Part shown: in pieces, positions 4,792 through 7,997 of the stretch
How the letters are laid out: every line of letters begins with the position of its first letter
How positions within the stretch are numbered: the first letter of the stretch is position 1
Assembly (NCBI GenBank): GCA_011065005.1
Contig: JAAKFP010000103.1
Span: 1-7,997 of the forward strand
Direction of reading: 5' to 3'
DNA: 7,997 nt
Source of the DNA: Chlamydiota bacterium
GTDB lineage: Bacteria > Chlamydiota > Chlamydiia > Chlamydiales > Waddliaceae
The notes under the pieces: generated by a model
The model's input: only the letters and a program-made list of their open reading frames with translations
Database searches by the model: none
Told to the model about the DNA's origin: nothing
Made by a program: the position numbers and the translations under genes

Positions 4792-6672
4792 TCACTCAGG
4801 AAAGATTCTTGTCGACATACGCTTTCTATGTAGTACATACCACGTGATGAATATTGCAAGGGCAATGAGCCAAACGATCAGTCGTGGTAGAGTAAGAAAT
4901 GGATATGCTGTTTGTGGAGGGGCGCCCCAACGATCCCCTGGGGGCCATATGAGGAAACTCGGGGCTCCACGGATGTTGTCTTCAGGGGCAAATCCAAAGA
5001 CACGACTGTCTGCACTCATGGCATGGTTATCACCAAGGACAAGATAACGTTTTTCGGGAATGGTGAGGCCGAATTTTCTTATGAATTCGATGTCATAGTT
5101 GCCATTCTTCAGAGGCGGACCCCGGTCTGTAAAGGCAAGGTAGGGATTGCTTGAGGTAGACTGTCGTTCCTTTCCTTCTTCTTTTTGAAGGAACTGTATG
5201 AGGGTGGAATCCTCTTTAGTAAGGATCGGGGCTCCCATGAGGTAAAGGTCACTATTGCGAAAATAAGCATAGCGGTGTGGGTAATATCCTTGCGAGAAAG
5301 CGCGGGCTTCGTTTTTCGAAAAATCGATTCCCTTATTGAATAGCTCTTGTACTCGGGATGCATCGCGACGAAGAAGTGGGTGTGTTTCGGGAAGTTGAGA
5401 AGTTTTTCCTTTCCAACCTACTTGTTCGGCTTTTCCATGGTAAATTTCATATGTTCCATCCGGAACGTCTGAAAAACGGGCGTTGCCGCTGTAGGGGGTG
5501 CTACCCTCAATGTTGTAACGGTGTGCGCTTCCATTCTTTACGATAAATCGAGAGGTATACATGTTGTCCATGATTGCATCGAGATGTTTCTGCTGCAAAG
5601 GTATGATGGTTTCCAGTGCGGGAACGTGAATGCCGTATTGATGCCTATCTTGAAATAACTGTGGAGGGGGATAGGTCAAATTGGGTGTGTGACGTAACTG
5701 GAGGTAAAGAACTCCCTCTTCAAGGTCTCGAATGTCAACGTCTGTGTAGTTTTCTACCTGTTTTTTTGTTAGCAATCTTGCCATGGCGAAATTGCCCATA
5801 CCCCAAAAGTCTCCGAAACTACGAATTTCTTCCTTCGCTTTTGTCGATTCAAAAGACTGATCCTTGATCCACTCTTTCCCATTGAAAATCTCTCCCGTTG
5901 GAGTGCCGAATCTTTTAAAAAAGACTTTGCCGACAGGGAGATTCATATGCTTGAAGAGAACCTGGTTCTGGGAAGGGAAGGAGATGTCCCCCTCAAAAGT
6001 AAGGAAAGGGATATGTTCGAGTTTTTCCATCCAGGGGTCGTTCAATAGCTCTTCTAAAGGATTGCCTTCCGCGTCGATTCCATATATTTTTCCCCCATAA
6101 AAATATAGGGAGTCTCCAGGTTTGCCTATAAGCCGTTTTATGTACCGTTTTTTGTAGGGAATAAAACCGAAGTAGGTTGTGTTTTGGTCGGGCAAAGGGA
6201 TGTTGTCACCAGTAATGATCACCACACCTGTTCGACGGACGAGGTCCGAGTCGAAGTAGAAGTGTTTTGCTTTTAGAGGTACATTTAGTCCGAATGCTGT
6301 TTTTGTCACGGTAAGATGGTCCTGTTCCCTGAAGGAAGGGCGCATCGACCCTGTAGGGATTTCGTATGGCTCAAACCAGACCTGCCTGACGATCGTGGCA
6401 ATGATTAATGCCAAAATAATAGCTACACCAATTTCAATCACATACTCGAAAGTGGTTTTTTTGAAATGTTGAAGGGAAAATTCTTCTGCCTGACGAGCTA
6501 GTGAATCTGCTCTCGTGCGGTCTTTGTCGAAGACAGCTTTTTCTAGTTGTTTAAGGTTGTCTTCAAACTGGGATTTCAAATTTTGCGAAAGGTTTTTCCC
6601 TTTTTTCTTAAAAGAAGAATAACACCAGTGAAGAGCGCGACGTGACTTTCTTAAACTATAGAGATGTGCCAT
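4792..6672 (-). CDS. lepB: Signal peptidase I, large chlamydial form
   Basis: Membrane serine protease (S26 family) that cleaves signal peptides of proteins exported by the Sec pathway. After a 75-residue basic, partly coiled N-terminus comes a transmembrane helix at about residues 79-99. The catalytic Ser is Ser109 in PTGSMRPSF and the general-base Lys is Lys179 in YIKRLIGKPGD. Box E (LGDNHAMSADSRVFG) is at residues 546-560. A second hydrophobic segment at about 598-615 near the C-terminus suggests another membrane anchor. At 626 residues it is roughly twice the length of E. coli LepB (324). The extra mass is an insertion of about 330 residues between box D and box E, as in Chlamydia LepB (about 628). 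The start is ATG at 6672, but the ribosome binding site is poor (GGGTTAATGCAATCTC before the ATG). It converges on ileS, and the exported-protein gene lies upstream on the same strand. Confidence 0.96.
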   Translation of the reverse strand: MAHLYSLRKSRRALHWCYSSFKKKGKNLSQNLKSQFEDNLKQLEKAVFDKDRTRADSLARQAEEFSLQHFKKTTFEYVIEIGVAIILALIIATIVRQVWFEPYEIPTGSMRPSFREQDHLTVTKTAFGLNVPLKAKHFYFDSDLVRRTGVVIITGDNIPLPDQNTTYFGFIPYKKRYIKRLIGKPGDSLYFYGGKIYGIDAEGNPLEELLNDPWMEKLEHIPFLTFEGDISFPSQNQVLFKHMNLPVGKVFFKRFGTPTGEIFNGKEWIKDQSFESTKAKEEIRSFGDFWGMGNFAMARLLTKKQVENYTDVDIRDLEEGVLYLQLRHTPNLTYPPPQLFQDRHQYGIHVPALETIIPLQQKHLDAIMDNMYTSRFIVKNGSAHRYNIEGSTPYSGNARFSDVPDGTYEIYHGKAEQVGWKGKTSQLPETHPLLRRDASRVQELFNKGIDFSKNEARAFSQGYYPHRYAYFRNSDLYLMGAPILTKEDSTLIQFLQKEEGKERQSTSSNPYLAFTDRGPPLKNGNYDIEFIRKFGLTIPEKRYLVLGDNHAMSADSRVFGFAPEDNIRGAPSFLIWPPGDRWGAPPQTAYPFLTLPRLIVWLIALAIFITWYVLHRKRMSTRIFPE

Positions 6673-6705
6673 GAGATTGCATTAACCCAATTTGTAAAAC
6701 AGTTC

Positions 6706-6733
6706 ATTGTAAGAAAAAAAAACCAAATAGCAA
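6706..6733 (-). promoter_or_regulatory. Candidate promoter of lepB
   Basis: On the minus strand, TTGCTA (6733-6728) and TACAAT (6711-6706) are 16 bases apart, 33 bases before the lepB ATG. Both boxes are imperfect (four and five of six consensus bases), and the spacer contains a long T-run. The separate promoter fits the 207-bp gap to the upstream gene. A chance match in AT-rich DNA cannot be excluded. Confidence 0.35.
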
Positions 6734-6763
6734 ACATTTCCTTCATCAAGGGGCGTTGTTACA

Positions 6764-6864
6764 TTCATCACCACCGAGCTCACAGAAAAAACATGAGAGA
6801 AATTGATGAGTCATTTGTTTCTTCTCATATCCTCTCTGTGAGCTCTTGTGGTCTCAGTGGTGAA
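6764..6864. repeat. Imperfect palindromic intergenic element between lepB and the upstream gene
   Basis: Perfect 11-base inverted arms GAGCTCACAGA (6776-6786) and TCTGTGAGCTC (6835-6845) are nested inside looser outer arms (TTCATCACCACC at 6764 against GGTCTCAGTGGTGAA ending at 6864). The interior arms continue as ATGAGAGAA against TTCTTCTCAT. It carries the same CACCACCGAG...CACAGA vocabulary as the repeat at 7909-7937. It lies just downstream of the exported-protein gene on the minus strand and could fold in that transcript's 3' end, but it has no T-run. Confidence 0.65.
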
Positions 6865-6879
6865 TTATACAACAAGGCC

Positions 6880-7638
6880 TTATCGGGGCAGAGGGCGAGG
6901 TGATGCGAGTTCGCGCCCGGAGTCAATGATTCGAACTTTTGCTTTCCCAAGCATTCCATGGATTTCTAGCCAGTATGGGAAATAGGCGGGGTATTTATGA
7001 CTATCTTGTGGGACGTAGACGATAATGAGCTTACCAGAAAGGTCCGTGGAATCCTTGGGCCAGCGGGTGCGCCACGCTTCGAAAGTAGCATCTCTTACGA
7101 CGTTTCCTTCAAAGACCATCTTTGGTGCCCATAAGCGCCTATTGTCGTGAACGGCTTCTGTAGGGGGGGGGCCGACTTTCTTCAGCTCTCTTTGCGGTAT
7201 TTTCATCATACGAAGATTTAAAAGCTTTGAGAGAAAATTATTCTCTTCAGACATGTGGCACCAAGAATTTTTTGTGTACGAGAAAATGTTGCGCATTTCT
7301 CCCGATGATTTGTCTATGGTATAGACAACCCACGAAGTGTTTCCGGGGGCGCCATTTTGAACCCACTGTTTCCATCCCCGCCATTGCTGGTTGTTGTATT
7401 GCAGCCTTGCAGCAGGTATCGTAATCTCTTCTATGGATATGCTGTTTTCAGACTTTTCTTTTACGATGAGGGCCGTGTATGTTTTGTCAATAGCTGTGAC
7501 AATGTAATCGCCAACTTCAGCAGACTGAAGTCTATCTCTCAAGAACATGGCGCCTTCAGCATGAAAAGGAAAGAATGTTCCCAATAGGAAGAGGAGGCAT
7601 GGAAAGAGATATTTAACGAAGCTAGAGATACTTTTCAT
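6880..7638 (-). CDS. Exported conserved chlamydial protein of unknown function (CT021-like by position)
   Basis: From the ATG at 7638 the product is 252 residues. It opens with a classic signal peptide: MKSISSFVKY, a hydrophobic core PCLLFLLGTFFPF, and a likely cleavage site after HAEGA, so the mature protein should be periplasmic or envelope-associated. The frame is open ten codons further upstream to a Met at 7668, but the 7638 start gives a signal peptide beginning M-K. Neither start has a good ribosome binding site. Features include a VGDYIV segment, a GAPGNTSWVVYTIDKSSG stretch reminiscent of secreted bacterial proteins of the 'DUF' kind, and a C-terminal YFPYWLEIHG. In Chlamydia trachomatis the gene next to lepB (CT021) encodes a similar-sized exported hypothetical protein, and several segments agree with my memory of it. 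No catalytic motif is evident, so no function is assigned. Being beside lepB, it is a plausible substrate of that peptidase. Confidence 0.85.
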   Translation of the reverse strand: MKSISSFVKYLFPCLLFLLGTFFPFHAEGAMFLRDRLQSAEVGDYIVTAIDKTYTALIVKEKSENSISIEEITIPAARLQYNNQQWRGWKQWVQNGAPGNTSWVVYTIDKSSGEMRNIFSYTKNSWCHMSEENNFLSKLLNLRMMKIPQRELKKVGPPPTEAVHDNRRLWAPKMVFEGNVVRDATFEAWRTRWPKDSTDLSGKLIIVYVPQDSHKYPAYFPYWLEIHGMLGKAKVRIIDSGRELASPRPLPR

Positions 7639-7710
7639 AGTAACCATCAGAACAATGTGATATAGCAAAGTGTATCACAAGTATTCTGGCAACTCCATAG
7701 AAATTATCGG

Positions 7711-7850
7711 CAGTTCCCGCTAAGGAACTGTGCAAGTTATTTTTGTACGGTTCCTAAAGACAAATATTACAGGATAAATCATGATGAGCAGGATGAATAC
7801 TTATCCTGTCCATCATGTTTATCCTGTAATATTTATTTTTTTAGCGGGAA
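7711..7850. repeat. Large nested palindrome with CAGGAT-type core
   Basis: The outer arms TTCCCGCTAA (7714-7723) and TTAGCGGGAA (7841-7850) are perfect. Inside, AAATATTACAGGATAAA (7762-7778) pairs perfectly with 7818-7834, then after one bulged T come CATGATG (7780-7786) with CATCATG (7811-7817) and CAGGAT (7789-7794) with ATCCTG (7803-7808), leaving an 8-base loop. That is about 30 paired bases in one hairpin. A local hairpin CAGTTCC/GGAACTG (7711-7730) could compete with the outer arm. CAGGAT/ATCCTG-rich palindromes are common as dispersed repeats in other genomes (memory, not searched). Confidence 0.75.
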
Positions 7851-7875
7851 TGGCTGCGAAATCAGCCGCTCCCAC
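7845..7875. repeat. Hairpin adjoining the nested palindrome
   Basis: GGGA-AT-GGCTG and CAGCC-GC-TCCC pair around a CGAAAT loop (nine pairs with a two-base internal mismatch). It shares the TTAGCGGGAA bases with the outer arm of the larger palindrome, so the two structures would be mutually exclusive. No T-run follows. Confidence 0.55.
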
Positions 7876-7908
7876 TGAAGCAACTTTCTTATTGTTAATG
7901 ATTTATTT

Positions 7909-7937
7909 ACCACCGAGAGCACAGAGAACACAGAGAA
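7909..7937. repeat. CACCGAG/CACAGAG-type short repeat
   Basis: The sequence ACCACCGAGAGCACAGAG followed by AACACAGAGAA contains two CACAGAG-like units. It shares ACCACCGAG and CACAGA with the left arm at 6772-6786, and CACAGAG with 4735-4773. It lies in gene-free DNA. Confidence 0.55.
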
Positions 7938-7997
7938 TGGAAAAATTTCGGGGTTTATTAAAAATAGACCCTCTCATAAAACCTCAAATTTCTCTCT

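Larger units (their letters stand above)
7639..7997. other. Gene-free intergenic stretch made largely of palindromes and repeats
   Basis: No credible reading frame was seen on either strand. The stretch holds upstream sequence of the exported-protein gene with no convincing promoter, then a nested palindrome (7711-7875), then a CACAGAG-type repeat (7909-7937). The last 60 bases are AT-rich with nothing recognisable. Confidence 0.6.

Noticed and set aside
4784..4803. Possible small hairpin (TTCCT/AGGAA) overlapping the lepB stop codon
   Set aside because: Only five base pairs and no T-run on the lepB strand, so not a credible terminator.
4763..5154. Plus-strand frames over the 3' part of lepB
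   Set aside because: Antisense to lepB, where box E and the C-terminal membrane segment are clearly coded on the minus strand.

Overview
The window looks like a chromosomal segment of a member of the phylum Chlamydiae outside the classical Chlamydiaceae (a Parachlamydia/Waddlia/Simkania-type 'environmental chlamydia'). The evidence is a 1038-residue isoleucyl-tRNA synthetase that aligns from memory almost end to end with Chlamydia IleS, facing an outsized 626-residue signal peptidase I of the chlamydial kind, followed by a secreted protein of unknown function. In Chlamydia trachomatis the same three genes (ileS, lepB and the gene known as CT021) sit side by side. The species assignment is inference; no database was searched.

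Layout. Positions 1-475 hold the end of one unidentified reading frame and the 3' remnant of a second gene whose linker is broken by frameshifts. Positions 315-878 (minus strand) hold a HEPN-type small protein gene whose end looks frameshifted, so this left part appears to be decaying accessory DNA. Positions 900-1052 carry two different hairpin-rich non-coding repeats. Positions 1053-1478 (minus) are a complete tmRNA gene (ssrA) with an unusually long 30-residue degradation tag. Between ssrA and ileS lie two back-to-back promoters whose -35 boxes are one base apart. ileS fills 1606-4722 and converges on lepB (4792-6672, minus). A 207-bp gap with an imperfect palindrome separates lepB from the secreted protein gene (6880-7638, minus). 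Positions 7639-7997 contain no gene but do contain a large nested palindrome and another CACAGAG-type repeat.

How the genes relate. ileS (tRNA charging) and ssrA (ribosome rescue) are housekeeping translation genes fired divergently from one compact promoter region. lepB is the general signal peptidase and the gene upstream of it encodes an exported protein, so the right half is about the secretory pathway and envelope. The most unusual aspect of the window is its non-coding DNA: at least four distinct palindromic or repeat families are packed into about 8 kb, against a conserved chlamydial core. No new multi-gene defence or mobile system could be supported.
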